Origin: Pseudopedobacter saltans DSM 12145 | GTDB taxonomy: Bacteria > Bacteroidota > Bacteroidia > Sphingobacteriales > Sphingobacteriaceae | Assembly (NCBI RefSeq): GCF_000190735.1 | Contig: NC_015177.1 | Location: 620,001 to 684,000, forward strand | Length of the DNA: 64,000 nucleotides | Direction of reading: 5' to 3' | In this document: positions 39,040 to 51,117 of the stretch, piece after piece | Layout: the number at the start of each line of letters is the position of its first letter | How positions within the stretch are numbered: position 1 is the stretch's first letter | The notes under the pieces: model-generated | What the model saw: only the letters and a program-made list of their open reading frames with translations | Told to the model about the DNA's origin: nothing | The model's database searches: none | Made by a program: the position numbers and the translations under genes

Positions 39040-39597
39040 ATGCATCAGTTTTTTAAGGTCTTAAAAATTTCAATTATAGTATTAGCCGTCCTGTGGCTAA
39101 CTATGAGAATTATCTTATTGTTATTTGGTTACCATCAAAAGGGAAATGTGCTAAGCAATGAGGCAGTTTTTGATATATATTTCAACTCCGATAGCCTATA
39201 TATCGACAGCTATTTTGGCTTGCCAAATGGAACATTTAACAAAGATGAGCATGTTATAGTCTGTAAACTACCGGTCAATACACGAAATTCCACTCCCAAA
39301 TATTTAGATGTTAAATTGGGCTTGGACAGTATAGATTGTAGTGATGAGTATACCGGAAAATCCTACTTTAAGTTCGACAATTCAGTATTGAATAAAAATG
39401 AATGCAAATTGTTAATAGTGTCGAAAAATGAAGGCGGAATTATAGAAAAGGAAAAACAAACCATGAGGACTTTTAACGAATGGGGAACATCTTCTAAAAG
39501 AATTTTAGCAAGGAAGACTATTGAAATCCCCTATAAAAAGAAAAAAATAAATCGATTGGTTGTTTCATGGAGGGGGGGGTATGAGTACTGTAGATGA
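39040..39597 (+). CDS. Hypothetical membrane-anchored protein
   Basis: 185 residues. One N-terminal transmembrane helix (residues ~8-30, KISIIVLAVLWLTMRIILLL) and an extracytoplasmic domain with Ser/Asp-rich loops (DIYFNSDSLYIDSYFGLP, KLGLDSIDCSDEYTGKSY). I do not recognise the family. It lies 14 bases after the exonuclease gene. Confidence 0.6.
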   Translation: MHQFFKVLKISIIVLAVLWLTMRIILLLFGYHQKGNVLSNEAVFDIYFNSDSLYIDSYFGLPNGTFNKDEHVIVCKLPVNTRNSTPKYLDVKLGLDSIDCSDEYTGKSYFKFDNSVLNKNECKLLIVSKNEGGIIEKEKQTMRTFNEWGTSSKRILARKTIEIPYKKKKINRLVVSWRGGYEYCR

Positions 39598-39678
39598 AAA
39601 TAATTAATAAATAAAAAGTACAGAAAGCTAAGAAGAAGAAAATAAATAAAGGAAGTGTAAAGCATAAAAATAAATAAA

Positions 39679-40221
39679 ATGCCAACAACAAAACCAGCTG
39701 TAACCAAAAGGTATTATCCAAAGCTGTCTGAGGTGATGACACTGGATGATTTGCCAGAGTTTTTGTCATTTGCCAGAGACGGATTAATGCAGATTTTTGA
39801 TAAGATCTATTACAAAAACCTGCAGTATTCTAAAAGCTACCGTGGCGATGCGGCATTTTACAGTCTGGATATAGTTTCGCGGGAGATAGGGCTTAACCTG
39901 CCTTTTGGTTTGCGTTTTGTACTCAACCCGGACGAAGACCAGAATATTTCTTCATTCCCGGTTAGTTTAGAATACCAATGGGAGATTCTGGCTTACCTGC
40001 GGACATTTAAATTATCAGGTTTTTCTTTCACACCGGAGGCTTTTTATGATTTGGGTCTACAGATTTTCAGGGTAACCGAAGATCAGGTACTGGCGCATAC
40101 ATTAAATTATTTTGTAGAGCCGCAGGCAGAGAATATCAGCAAATTCCTGCAAATGGTAAACGATATTAACGAGCTTTATCCTGCTGCTGGTTTAGAGTTG
40201 CCGTCCGGGCAAGTTTGTTAA
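39679..40221 (+). CDS. Hypothetical protein
   Basis: 180 residues, no signal peptide. It starts with PTTKPAVTKRYYPKLSEVMT, then an alpha-helical middle and a conserved-looking FVEPQAENISKFLQMVNDIN. I do not recognise a family and the neighbourhood gives no clear hint. The ATG fits the preceding A-rich leader. Confidence 0.55.
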   Translation: MPTTKPAVTKRYYPKLSEVMTLDDLPEFLSFARDGLMQIFDKIYYKNLQYSKSYRGDAAFYSLDIVSREIGLNLPFGLRFVLNPDEDQNISSFPVSLEYQWEILAYLRTFKLSGFSFTPEAFYDLGLQIFRVTEDQVLAHTLNYFVEPQAENISKFLQMVNDINELYPAAGLELPSGQVC

Positions 40222-40441
40222 TTAGGGTCGTGTGCTGAAGCTAAAATCAAAAATATCTTTAGATCCGTTTTCGAGATTGCTTCGCAGGCTCGCAATGACC
40301 CGTTGTTGGAACCGGTAAATAATTAACTAAAAAACCATAAAATTAATACATAAAATATTTTAAAAAATAAAGTGTTACCTCTCCAAAATTCAGAATTTTT
40401 TCTAAATCTGATTACACATTTGAGATATAAAACAAATGTGT

Positions 40442-42856
40442 ATGAGCAAATTAAAAGTTGCTTTCTTCCTTTTTCTTTTACTCCAAAGTGCGCAGCAATT
40501 ATTTTCGCAGGTTTCTACTGTTGCAGTTTCGGGAATTGTAGAATCTGGCTCTGATAAGGCCAAATTACCTTATGTAAACGTAGTATTAAAAAATAAAAAG
40601 GATAGTTCCTTTGTTACCGGTACGGTGACCAATGAAGAGGGACGCTTTCTGATAAACAATGTCAAACCAGGGAACTACCTTATCCAAGTCTCTTTTATGG
40701 GCTATGAAAGTTATAGCTCTTCGCTCTTTGTGGGGAGCCTTTCTCCTAATATAGATATTCCGGCGATAGTTTTACTGAGAGATGCCAGGCTGTTGAGGGA
40801 AATAAGTGTAATAGCTAAACAAGACAATTTAAGTTCCGGAATGGATAAAAAGACTTATACCGTTCAGGACAATATCAGTCAATCTGGCGGGTCTGTACTA
40901 CAAAGCATGCAGAATTTACCCGGCGTTACTGTACAGGAAGGTAAGGTACAATTGAGGGGGAGTGATAAAGTGACGGTGCTGATAGATGGCAGGCAGACTG
41001 CCTTAACTGGCTTTGGAAATCAGATAGGGTTAGATAATATTCCTGCATCTGCTATAGATAAGATAGAAGTTATTAATAATCCATCGGCTAAATATGAGGC
41101 TAACGGAAATGCCGGTATTATTAATATCGTCATAAAAAAGGAAAAGCAGGAAGGGCTTAACGGCAAGGTAATGTTAACCACTGGTTTGGGAGCGCTTTGG
41201 GAAAGAAAAGAAAACTTGCCTACTATAAGGCCACAGTATACGGCAACGCCTAAAATAAACCCTTCTTTGGCGCTGAATTACAGAAAGGATAAAATAAATC
41301 TGTTTGTGCAGGCTGATAATCTGTACACCCAGACGCTTAATAAAAATGAATATGTAACCCGTACCTATGATGACGGGCAAATAATCAATTCGCAACTGAA
41401 GAGAAACCGGAATACTAATTTTTTTACGGGTAAGGCCGGGATTGATTGGAATATCAACTCGCAAAACACACTGACGATCTCTGGTTTATATGGCAGTGAA
41501 AAGATTATCGACAGGGGGGATCAGCCATTTTTTAATGGAGATATAACTCAACGTTTACGTTTATGGCAGTTTCTGGAAGACGAACTGAAAACTACCGCAA
41601 TGGCAACAGCAAGTTATCAGCATAAATTTAAAGAAGCCGGGCATTTATTGAACGCTGGTTTTAATTATACTTTCCACCGGGAGGATGAAAAGTATTTTTA
41701 TGATAATTACCTGCCCAACTCTACGGGAACAGATGCTTTCAAGTTATTGTCGGACGAAAAGGTTTACGATGTCAACCTCGATTATATCAAACCTTTTAGA
41801 TACGGACGTATAGAGACCGGTTTAAAACTAAGGAACCGGAATATCCCAACAAATATGAATTTTATTCCGGGCCAAAATTCTGTGCTGGATGTTAGTGCGG
41901 GCGGCTGGGCTAATTATAAGGAATTGATTCCTGCCTGGTATGGCAATTATATTTATGAGAATGAAAAATGGGAAGCAGAGGCGGGGCTGCGGGTGGAGTA
42001 TGTTAAAATTCAGTACGATGTAAATCCAAATCACAGTACCTATAAAAGTGACGGATATAATTATACACAACCGTTTCCCAATCTTCGTTTAGCGTATAAA
42101 TTAAGCGATTACAATAAATTATCAGTTTTTTATAATAGAAGGGTCGACAGGCCTAATGAAGTCGATATCAGGATTTTTCCTAAATATGATGATGCCGAAA
42201 TTATAAAAGTAGGAAACCCGGCTCTGAAACCACAGTTTACCAATAGTCTGGAGCTTGGTTATAAACACACCTGGGATAAAGGATATGTTTATTCCGCTTT
42301 GTATCATCGTTTCTCAGATGGTACCATAACACGGATTTCCAGTATTGTCCCGGGCAGCACATTAGTGTACGCCGTATTTCAGAATGCAGGAAAGAGTTAT
42401 AACAGTGGGATAGAAGGGGTCTGGAACCAAAAAATCAATGCGTACTATTCTTTCAGCATAAACGGAAATATTTACCGGAATCAAATTAACGCTTTTTCCG
42501 TAGAAAGTCTGTATCCAAAGCCTGCTACTTTCTCGGCTGATAAAGAATCAATGTTTTCGGGGAATATCAAATTAAATAATATATTCAGATTTGCTAAAGG
42601 AACTGATGCTCAGTTAAGTGCGGTTTGTCTTGCGCCGGATATTATACCTCAGGGAAGGCTTGGTTCCAGATTTTCTGTAGATATGGGAGTTAAAAAATCT
42701 GTACAAAGCGGCAAAGGTGAGCTGTTCTTTAATGCGACAGATTTATTAAATACTATGGTCGTAAATAAGGAAATAAGAGCTGCAGGTTTCAGGTATACCA
42801 GTAATGATTATTACGAAACGCAGGTAATTCGTCTAGGTTATAGTTATAAATTTTAA
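40442..42856 (+). CDS. TonB-dependent outer-membrane receptor with N-terminal CarboxypepD-reg-like domain
   Basis: About 804 residues. The ATG at 40442 gives a good signal peptide (MSKLKVAFFLFLLLQSAQQL, cut after FSQ); the ATG at 40436 adds two residues. Residues ~30-115 are a carboxypeptidase-regulatory-like domain (VNVVLKNKKDSSFVTGTVTN). The plug (GMDKKTYTVQDNISQSGGSV, LRGSDKVTVLIDGRQTAL) precedes an outer-membrane beta-barrel family region typical of PF14905. The ligand is unknown. It probably forms an operon with the PAP2 gene 11 bases downstream. Confidence 0.88.
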   Translation: MSKLKVAFFLFLLLQSAQQLFSQVSTVAVSGIVESGSDKAKLPYVNVVLKNKKDSSFVTGTVTNEEGRFLINNVKPGNYLIQVSFMGYESYSSSLFVGSLSPNIDIPAIVLLRDARLLREISVIAKQDNLSSGMDKKTYTVQDNISQSGGSVLQSMQNLPGVTVQEGKVQLRGSDKVTVLIDGRQTALTGFGNQIGLDNIPASAIDKIEVINNPSAKYEANGNAGIINIVIKKEKQEGLNGKVMLTTGLGALWERKENLPTIRPQYTATPKINPSLALNYRKDKINLFVQADNLYTQTLNKNEYVTRTYDDGQIINSQLKRNRNTNFFTGKAGIDWNINSQNTLTISGLYGSEKIIDRGDQPFFNGDITQRLRLWQFLEDELKTTAMATASYQHKFKEAGHLLNAGFNYTFHREDEKYFYDNYLPNSTGTDAFKLLSDEKVYDVNLDYIKPFRYGRIETGLKLRNRNIPTNMNFIPGQNSVLDVSAGGWANYKELIPAWYGNYIYENEKWEAEAGLRVEYVKIQYDVNPNHSTYKSDGYNYTQPFPNLRLAYKLSDYNKLSVFYNRRVDRPNEVDIRIFPKYDDAEIIKVGNPALKPQFTNSLELGYKHTWDKGYVYSALYHRFSDGTITRISSIVPGSTLVYAVFQNAGKSYNSGIEGVWNQKINAYYSFSINGNIYRNQINAFSVESLYPKPATFSADKESMFSGNIKLNNIFRFAKGTDAQLSAVCLAPDIIPQGRLGSRFSVDMGVKKSVQSGKGELFFNATDLLNTMVVNKEIRAAGFRYTSNDYYETQVIRLGYSYKF

Positions 42857-42867
42857 AACAGGAATTT

Positions 42868-43635
42868 ATGATGTTCAGGAGTTTAAATCTTATTGCAATC
42901 GCTTTTCTGATAGCATGTAGTGCTGCAAATGCTCAGGAATTAAATACCGATAGTTTGCAGAAGGAAAGTAAGATGGCGTATAAGTACAGGTTAAGCGGCA
43001 AGAACCTTATTTTACCGACAGCTTTTGTTGGTTATGGTGCGGCTAGTTTGCATTTCAATATGTTAAAAAGGGTAAATACTTCTACCCGCGAGGAAATTAA
43101 TGAACACAATCCTATGCATATAAAGCTTGATAACTATACCCAGTATGCGCCTGCTTTATTGGTTTATGGCCTGAATGCTTGTGGATTAAAAGGAATGCAT
43201 AATTTTAAGGAAAGAACCATTATTTATGCCAGCTCTCAATTAATAACGGCTGCTATTGTAGTGCCATTAAAACGGAATATTAAAGAAGAAAGACCTGATG
43301 CTGCGGATAACTGGTCTTTTCCGTCGGGGCATACAGCAACGGCCTTTTCTTCCGCACATTTTATGTTCAGGGAATATAAGAACAGCAATTTACTGGTCGG
43401 TTTGGCTGGTTATCCGTTTGCAATTGTTACGGGAGCTTACAGAACATTAAATGATAAGCATTGGGTAGGTGATGTGGTTGCTGGAGCAGGGATAGGTATT
43501 TTGTCGACAGAACTGGCTTATGCCTTGTATCCGAAGGTTAATGCATTATTTAGCAGGAAGGATAAAGGAAGCACCATGATAACACCTTATTATGCCCAAA
43601 ACGGTATTGGAGTTGGACTGGTAAAGAGCTTTTAG
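42868..43635 (+). CDS. PAP2-family phosphatase
   Basis: 255 residues with an N-terminal signal sequence and several hydrophobic helices. The three phosphatase motifs are KRNIKEERPD, PSGHTATAF and GAYRTLNDKHWVGDVV (Arg...His...Asp). Lipid phosphatases of this family act on phosphatidic acid, undecaprenyl-pyrophosphate or similar, at the membrane. Located 11 bases after a TonB receptor and before a terminator. Confidence 0.9.
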   Translation: MMFRSLNLIAIAFLIACSAANAQELNTDSLQKESKMAYKYRLSGKNLILPTAFVGYGAASLHFNMLKRVNTSTREEINEHNPMHIKLDNYTQYAPALLVYGLNACGLKGMHNFKERTIIYASSQLITAAIVVPLKRNIKEERPDAADNWSFPSGHTATAFSSAHFMFREYKNSNLLVGLAGYPFAIVTGAYRTLNDKHWVGDVVAGAGIGILSTELAYALYPKVNALFSRKDKGSTMITPYYAQNGIGVGLVKSF

Positions 43636-43646
43636 TTTGCTAATAA

Positions 43647-43671
43647 AAAAGAGGATATCGCATCCTCTTTT
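43647..43671 (+). terminator. Terminator after the PAP2 gene
   Basis: A 10-bp stem (AAAAGAGGAT with complement) and 5-base loop, followed by T-rich sequence 11 bases after the stop codon. Confidence 0.8.
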
Positions 43672-43796
43672 TATTAATTATATAGAGTCTGATTTATAAT
43701 TAGACAAAGCCATTTTGTTCCGATTGTAAGTAAACGGCTTATGCTTTTTAAATCTTTACTTTTGAATTTAGACTTTATATATAAGTAGATATAGGG

Positions 43797-44126
43797 TTAA
43801 TGGGAAGATACAGCTTTCAACCCGATGATAGATCCTATTAAAGTGGTGATAAAAAGAATACGCATAAAAGTAGCGGGTTCTTTAAAAACCAAAATCCCAA
43901 CCAAAACGGTACCTACCGCACCAATTCCGGTCCAAACAGCATAGGCTGTTCCCAATGGTAGCGTTTGGGTTGCCTTTACCAGAAGGTACATACTAAAAAC
44001 CAAACTGATAGCGAATCCACTGTACCACCATATGGCGTCATTTCCGTTGCTTTCTTTAGCTTTTCCCAAACAAAATGTAAAACCTACTTCGAAAAGCCCT
44101 CCAATAATTAAAATAATCCAATTCAT
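43797..44126 (-). CDS. SMR-family exporter, SugE/Gdx-like
   Basis: 109 residues, four transmembrane helices. Family features are the membrane-embedded Glu in GGLFEVGFTFCLG, then LPLGTAYAVWTGIGAVGTVL and the end IGLKAV, closer to SugE/Gdx (guanidinium exporters) than to EmrE-type drug pumps. A guanidine riboswitch is not evident upstream. It could export guanidinium or quaternary ammonium ions. Confidence 0.85.
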   Translation of the reverse strand: MNWIILIIGGLFEVGFTFCLGKAKESNGNDAIWWYSGFAISLVFSMYLLVKATQTLPLGTAYAVWTGIGAVGTVLVGILVFKEPATFMRILFITTLIGSIIGLKAVSSH

Positions 44127-44246
44127 AATTGTTTTTTAAATAGTGTTGCAAAAATACAGCTTGTTGGTGCCAGTATTTTTTACATATGATAAAAAATGAA
44201 AATCAATTTTGTTTCTGGTGTACAGGTGTGGTCTTAGGAAAGCGCT

Positions 44247-44807
44247 TTAATACACTATCTGGATATGAGTTTTTATAAACGCTGCTCTGTTGCGGGGAGT
44301 GTCTTTAGGAACCTCTATTAAGGTATAGCCAAACTTTTGATAAGTTGCCTTTAAAAAATTATAGGTGTCTAAGGCTTCTTGCCAGTTTTGTTTCCTTTCC
44401 GTATCTGTCTGGTAGATCTCGGGCCATGGAGGAAATATAAAAACGTTTTTGTTATAAATACAGTTTTCGATAATGTGGTTAAATTCCTGTGGAACAGGAA
44501 AGCTGATCATATCGGCATAACAGACAGCATCTAAAATACTCCTGTCGAAAAAGTAGATGTCGTTGTCATCTGCACATAAAACATTACTGTAGCTTTCATA
44601 AGCTTTACGAAGCATAAGCAGTGTATAGTTTTTCTTGTCTTTCCAGGGAAGTGATGTCCCTCCGGTGGCCATTTGTTCTTTTATTATTTCTCTGGCATCT
44701 TCAGTTATACATTTAAATCCATCTTGTTTCAGTTGATTAAGTGTGGTTGTTTTCCCGGTTCCGGGACCTCCGGTTATCACATATAAATTGTGGTAATCTT
44801 TGTTCAT
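44247..44807 (-). CDS. AAA_28-type P-loop NTPase/kinase-like protein
   Basis: 186 residues. The P-loop GGPGTGKTT lies at residues 13-21; FFDRSILDAVCYADM supplies the kinase-type DR motif. This is the AAA_28/ATP-binding kinase-like family (nucleoside- or RNA-kinase-like). The substrate is unknown. Confidence 0.8.
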   Translation of the reverse strand: MNKDYHNLYVITGGPGTGKTTTLNQLKQDGFKCITEDAREIIKEQMATGGTSLPWKDKKNYTLLMLRKAYESYSNVLCADDNDIYFFDRSILDAVCYADMISFPVPQEFNHIIENCIYNKNVFIFPPWPEIYQTDTERKQNWQEALDTYNFLKATYQKFGYTLIEVPKDTPRNRAAFIKTHIQIVY

Positions 44808-44942
44808 AAATTAGAAGATATAGGTATGGTCTCTATTTTGGGCTTGAAGAGCTGGCAATATAGCTGTTTATGTAACAACAATAATTATGGACAATGATCT
44901 TGCGAGCGTAAAGATAATAACGCTGTAAGAATAAAAACAGTG

Positions 44943-45319
44943 TCAGATAGATCTTTTATTAGCACTTAAAATAGCTAAAGCTTCTTCTTTTGTAGCTAAA
45001 AAATTAATCTTTCTTTGTTTATTACTTTCAAAGATGAAGTCCTTTAAGCTTTTACTATTGTATTTAGAGAATTCTCCGATAATGGCTAATTCCATATTAT
45101 AAGTGGAAAACTTCTGCAGGATATTGCCAGCCAGCTTTGTTTTAAGGTCAAAAAACTCGGGAGTGATGTTTTGTTCGTACCAGATGATTTTATCCGCACC
45201 CTGATAACTGCAATTCATCATCATGTCTAAGGCATCCTGAGTGTTGTTTATAATTATTCCGTCTGCGCTGATATCCGCAATTAAAGTTTCGTTTTTTTTT
45301 CTATAAAATCTATTTTCAT
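44943..45319 (-). pseudogene. DUF4180-family gene, frameshifted at a poly-A run
   Basis: The main frame covers 44943-45224 (MNCSYQGADKIIWYEQNITP, SKSLKDFIFESNKQRKINFL), matching the DUF4180 family. Homology continues upstream through DISADGIIINNTQDALDM, and an ATG at 45319 followed by KIDFIEKK would begin a normal-length protein, but a run of nine A (45292-45300) is one base short of keeping frame. Either a sequencing error, a real frameshift, or slippage. Function of DUF4180 unknown. Confidence 0.75.
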
Positions 45320-45375
45320 AAGTAGCGGGAAATATCGATCATAAAAATAAGGATCGGAATTTTATTTGGAATAAA

Positions 45376-45442
45376 GGTGTCCGAAAAGTACCGTCCTTTG
45401 TCAGATTGGTCCTCAATTAAGACAAACCGCTTTTCGGACACC
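45376..45442. repeat. 13-bp inverted repeat flanking 41 bases, possible terminator
   Basis: GGTGTCCGAAAAG (45376-45388) and its complement (45430-45442) enclose 41 bases containing a TTTGTC...GACAAA second helix. It lies between trpB (its 3' side) and DUF4180. The two nested stems suggest an RNA structure or a small mobile palindrome rather than a simple terminator. Confidence 0.5.
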
Positions 45443-45461
45443 CGCATTATATTATAGGATG

Positions 45462-46652
45462 TTACATTTCTCTTTCTACATCTTTGTCGCCTCTTCCGGA
45501 AACGTTTACTATAGCCAGTTCGCCTTTGTTTTTTAGGACTTTCATAGCTAAAGCAACCGCATGTGAAGATTCGATAGCAGGAGTAATACCTTCTAATCTC
45601 GACAATAATTTGTAGGCCTCAACAGCCTCTGCATCTGTTACCGGATAGTATTTTGCTCTTCCACTGTCTTTCATGTGTGCATGTTGCGGAGAAATTCCAG
45701 GATAATCCAAACCAGCAGCGATGGATTTCGATGGAATCGGGTTTCCTTCATCGTCTACCAGACAATAAGACATTGTTCCCTGAAATACCGCAGGTTTTCC
45801 AAAGGAAAGTGTTGCCGCTGTATTAGGGTAAATACCTTCGCCACCACCTTCTGCTCCATGGATTTCCACTTCGTCATCTGCTAAAAAACCAGAAAATAAT
45901 CCTATGGCATTGGAACCTCCGCCAACAGCAGCAAAAATATGCTTAGGTAATTTACCTTCTTCTGCTAAAATTTGCTGTCTGGCTTCGTTACCAATTACAG
46001 ACTGGAAATAACCAACCATGCGTGGATATGGGTGAGGGCCTACATGTGAACCCAGTAAATAAAAAGACTCTGGATTTTGTATATAATATCCTAAAGCAGC
46101 ATCAACAGCGTCTTTTAAAGTTCTGCTGCCAAGGTTTGTAGGTATAACTTCGGCACCCAGCAAACGCATACGACGTACGTTTAAAGCTTGTCTTTCCACA
46201 TCTATTTCGCCCATGAAAACTTTACAAGGGATGCCTAAAATAGCTGAGGCAGTAGCTGTGGCTACACCATGTTGCCCGGCACCGGTTTCGGCAATAATTT
46301 CTTTAGCCCCCATTTTTTTAGCCAGCAAGATTTGTCCGATACAATTATTGATCTTGTGAGAACCGGTATGGTTTAAATCTTCACGTTTTAAGTAAATTTT
46401 AGAACCAACATAATCGCTCAGATTTTTTGCATAGTATAATGGGGAAGGCCGGCCTACATACTGTTTTAAAATGCGGATAAATTCGTTTTTGAAATCATCG
46501 GTTTTTACTTCTTCGTCGAAAAAGTCTGCCAGTTTTTTTAGTTGTCCTTCAAGTACCGGAGGTATATATGCCCCACCGTAGGGACCATAAGCTCCATTGT
46601 GTTCCAACATACTATCCAATGGTCCCACTTTGATATTCGTACTGTCTCCCAT
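45462..46652 (-). CDS. trpB: Tryptophan synthase beta subunit
   Basis: 396 residues, normal for TrpB1. The PLP lysine is Lys100 in [14 protein letters not shown], with [15 protein letters not shown] and phosphate-binding [10 protein letters not shown]. It condenses indole and serine to tryptophan with TrpA. No other trp gene is adjacent in this window, so it is separated from, or is a paralogue of, the trp operon copy. Confidence 0.96.
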   Translation of the reverse strand: MGDSTNIKVGPLDSMLEHNGAYGPYGGAYIPPVLEGQLKKLADFFDEEVKTDDFKNEFIRILKQYVGRPSPLYYAKNLSDYVGSKIYLKREDLNHTGSHKINNCIGQILLAKKMGAKEIIAETGAGQHGVATATASAILGIPCKVFMGEIDVERQALNVRRMRLLGAEVIPTNLGSRTLKDAVDAALGYYIQNPESFYLLGSHVGPHPYPRMVGYFQSVIGNEARQQILAEEGKLPKHIFAAVGGGSNAIGLFSGFLADDEVEIHGAEGGGEGIYPNTAATLSFGKPAVFQGTMSYCLVDDEGNPIPSKSIAAGLDYPGISPQHAHMKDSGRAKYYPVTDAEAVEAYKLLSRLEGITPAIESSHAVALAMKVLKNKGELAIVNVSGRGDKDVEREM

Positions 46653-46843
46653 AATATTTTGTTTAGGTTTCTGAATTAAATTTTTAAGTTAAAACCTAAA
46701 TATAGTAAAGAGTTTATATACTCCAAATCACTGCGGCTATTCGGTCACGACCAATTTATTGATTTAGAGAAGGTGAAACCGGGGTATATTATTCGGTAAT
46801 TCCGCTTGGAAACCATGACGAATATAACAGGCTAAAATAGTAG

Positions 46844-46881
46844 TAACCCCGGAAATCCTTCATTTTCGGTTTCCGGAGTTA
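46844..46881 (-). terminator. Terminator after the FMO gene
   Basis: A 12-bp stem TAACTCCGGAAA / TTTCCGGGGTTA (one G-T pair) about 20 bases after the stop codon of the flavin monooxygenase on the minus strand. Confidence 0.7.
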
Positions 46882-46900
46882 TTTTAATAACCACCGCTTA

Positions 46901-48694
<1,794 letters not shown>

Positions 48695-49424
48695 TTACAG
48701 CACTACTTTTGTTTTATTCCAGGCCAGTACTTTAACTCCATCTGAATAATGTAACAAGTCAGGGGCTTGGTTCATGTGGATGTTTCCGATTTTGTAATCC
48801 AATTTCAGCTTGTTAAGCTGTACATTTTTAACATCCCATTCTTTATGGTGAATATCGTAACAGTAAATGGTGTTGTTTTTATCCAGATATAGACAATAGC
48901 GCTCGGTAAGCCATCTGTCTAAATCTGTCTTGGTATTTAATAGATCTGTGGTGCTAAAAGAAGTATCCAAAAAGAAATTCTTTTTTCTGTTAGCAGACTG
49001 ATAATAATTTTTTGAGCGATGTATGTCTGATTTCTCGTAAGGGAGACCAGATATCCTTTTAGATATTAAAGCAGATAAGTGTTTCCCTGCCTCTATATGT
49101 AAGAAATAAACCCCTTTTTTTTCCTTTGTTGTCAATATAAGTTCTAACGTTGATTTCGTCAAAGTCGGAGATTGTTTTAATAGCCGGTAAATTTCTCGGT
49201 CTGATTTTCTGCATGGTGAATGCGACCAGGGAAATGTATGCGTTTCCGTCAAAGGTATCGATTCGTAAATCTTCCGGAACAATTTCGCTCAGGTCTTCTA
49301 AAGATACTTTCCAATGTAAGAATAAAGCATTATTCCATTCCTGGTAGTATGACCATTTGTGGGCAGGATATTCGAAAGGTCGGTGTATGGTTTCTGCAAG
49401 TATTTTCTCTATTTCTGAAGGCAT
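48695..49424 (-). pseudogene. DUF2071 (YqjF-like) gene split by an A-run frameshift
   Basis: One frame (49059-49424) gives EYPAHKWSYYQEWNNALFLHWK, IDTFDGNAYISLVAFTMQKI and RTYIDNKGKK, then shifts. The rest continues in another frame (48695-49130) as GVYFLHIEAGKHLSALISKR and GLPYEKSDIHR. Together they make one DUF2071 protein of ~240 residues. The shift falls in eight A at ~49115-49122, where seven would keep frame. A real inactivation or an assembly error. Confidence 0.8.
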
Positions 49425-49589
49425 TCTGGTTAATAAGTCTTTAGCTAATTTATTCTTTGTATTACTTAGCAGTATTTTATAAAATAAGATATGTTTTTTA
49501 TTCGGAGATAATGTTTAAACTTTTCGGTATCTTTAAGGTATACCGAAAAGTTCTATTCTGCTCTTTGGATTGTTTTTTACCGTTTGCTA

Positions 49590-50324
49590 TTATTTACCTT
49601 GATACTTTTTGTTATAGTCATTAAATGCGGCAACGATAGACTGATATTCTAAAGGTTGCAGGCTCGCTTTCATTGCCATATTAACCATTTTACCAGCTAA
49701 TCCTTTTTTGTTGCTTATCGGTGTATTACCATAGGCTCCATCTTTATATTTTTGAGCAATATCCGGAGCATCTTCAAAATATTTTTGAAAGTCGTATTCG
49801 AAAGAGTTTTTTAAGTTACTTCCATCTTTTTGAGTTAAAAGTTTCCATCCTGCAAGCAATGCAGCTTTATCACGTTGCTCATTCTGTTTTATTACTTCAG
49901 ATGGAGTATTGATATATACTTCAATATCCTTTGGATATGCATAAAATCTGTAAGCGTTTATGCGACCCGAAGAGAATCGTTCCAACATATGATTATTAGA
50001 TCCCAAGCTTTTAACCTGTATATTTTGTAGATCTACGTAGTTTACTTTTTCATAAGCGCGGTCTGCAACCTCGTAAAATTTTAAATCGTCGACTTTGTAT
50101 TTTTTTGATTTGGCTTTTACTCCATTTTGGGCCAGATCAGCAGAATCCTTAATAAAAATAAAACGTTGATTTAGCCAGGGTGAATCCTCATAGCAGCCAA
50201 TTTCTCCGCTTATTCTGGTGCCGTTTTCGAGTATTGCATACCCTGGTTTATAAGTTTCCTGGCCACTTGAAGTGCTGAAACTTAATAATGTGATTAAGAA
50301 GGTTAGTAAAGATAAATATTTCAT
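49590..50324 (-). CDS. Secreted hypothetical protein
   Basis: 244 residues with a signal peptide (cut after SSGQE). Mature part YKPGYAILENGTRISGEIGC, KAKSKKYKVDDLKFYEVAD and a Lys/Asn-rich C-terminus. I do not recognise the family; similar secreted proteins of unknown role are common in Bacteroidota. Confidence 0.6.
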   Translation of the reverse strand: MKYLSLLTFLITLLSFSTSSGQETYKPGYAILENGTRISGEIGCYEDSPWLNQRFIFIKDSADLAQNGVKAKSKKYKVDDLKFYEVADRAYEKVNYVDLQNIQVKSLGSNNHMLERFSSGRINAYRFYAYPKDIEVYINTPSEVIKQNEQRDKAALLAGWKLLTQKDGSNLKNSFEYDFQKYFEDAPDIAQKYKDGAYGNTPISNKKGLAGKMVNMAMKASLQPLEYQSIVAAFNDYNKKYQGK

Positions 50325-50411
50325 AATTTATTGTTTTTCATAAATATAGTTAATTTGATTTAACTTTTATTTTTATGATTTATTGTCTTTACAGTAAATG
50401 CATTAGTGAGA

Positions 50412-51080
50412 TTAAGTTTTTTGCCTGCTTACCATTTCATTGATCCAGATAGGGGCGAAGGGAGAGGTACAACCCTTAGATACCGGGTAATCCCTATATA
50501 TTCCCAACTTTTCGCCAATTGATATGGCTCTGGCTCTATGCTCGGGAAAATTAATACCAACTTGGGCTAAAGCAGTGTTCATAGTCCATTGTACTTCCGG
50601 TTCTGCATTCAGCATTTCCGACTCAATGCGATCTAAAATAGCAGAGAGATCCAGACTTTCTGCATCGCGGGCAATCTTACCAGCCAATAGACTCCAGCCG
50701 GCTCTTGCGATCCATTTATTATCGGAATCTATCCACTTCTCCCTGAGTAAATCTTTATTGGGATTATCCTTTATTATGTAAGAGTTAAACCAATCGGCAA
50801 TTGGAGCGAAATCAATAGATTTAACCATTTGTTCCAGTTCTTTGATGGATAGTTTATTGGGATCTATAATTAAAATAGCCAATAAGCGGGCGTCGATATT
50901 TTTTGTTTGCCATAATTCTAAACCCAGTTTGTGGTCTCTTTTTATCTTTTTAGCGATGTTCCTGATATCGCCCATTTTAACACCAAACTGATTGTCACCG
51001 GCACCAACTTTTTTATTGTGAGCATATGTTTTTTCATTGCTCAGTGTCTGCAATTGAGCTAGAATTTCTTTTGTTGCCAT
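50412..51080 (-). CDS. DNA alkylation repair protein, AlkD-like HEAT-repeat
   Basis: 222 residues, all helical. Family signature blocks are FGVKMGDIRNIAKKI near the N-terminus, LWQTKNIDARLLAILI, DFAPIADWFNSYII, RAGWSLLAG and the C-terminal CTSPFAPIWI. AlkD-like proteins excise alkylated bases using HEAT repeats; not all members are active glycosylases. Confidence 0.85.
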   Translation of the reverse strand: MATKEILAQLQTLSNEKTYAHNKKVGAGDNQFGVKMGDIRNIAKKIKRDHKLGLELWQTKNIDARLLAILIIDPNKLSIKELEQMVKSIDFAPIADWFNSYIIKDNPNKDLLREKWIDSDNKWIARAGWSLLAGKIARDAESLDLSAILDRIESEMLNAEPEVQWTMNTALAQVGINFPEHRARAISIGEKLGIYRDYPVSKGCTSPFAPIWINEMVSRQKT

Positions 51081-51117
51081 ATTACATGATTAAGCTAATA
51101 AATATCTGAATTATTAT

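Noticed and set aside
40252-40310. GATTGCTTCGCAGGCTCGCAATGAC palindrome-like sequence
   Set aside because: Looks like a common small intergenic repeat of many bacteria; a single copy here gives no further information.
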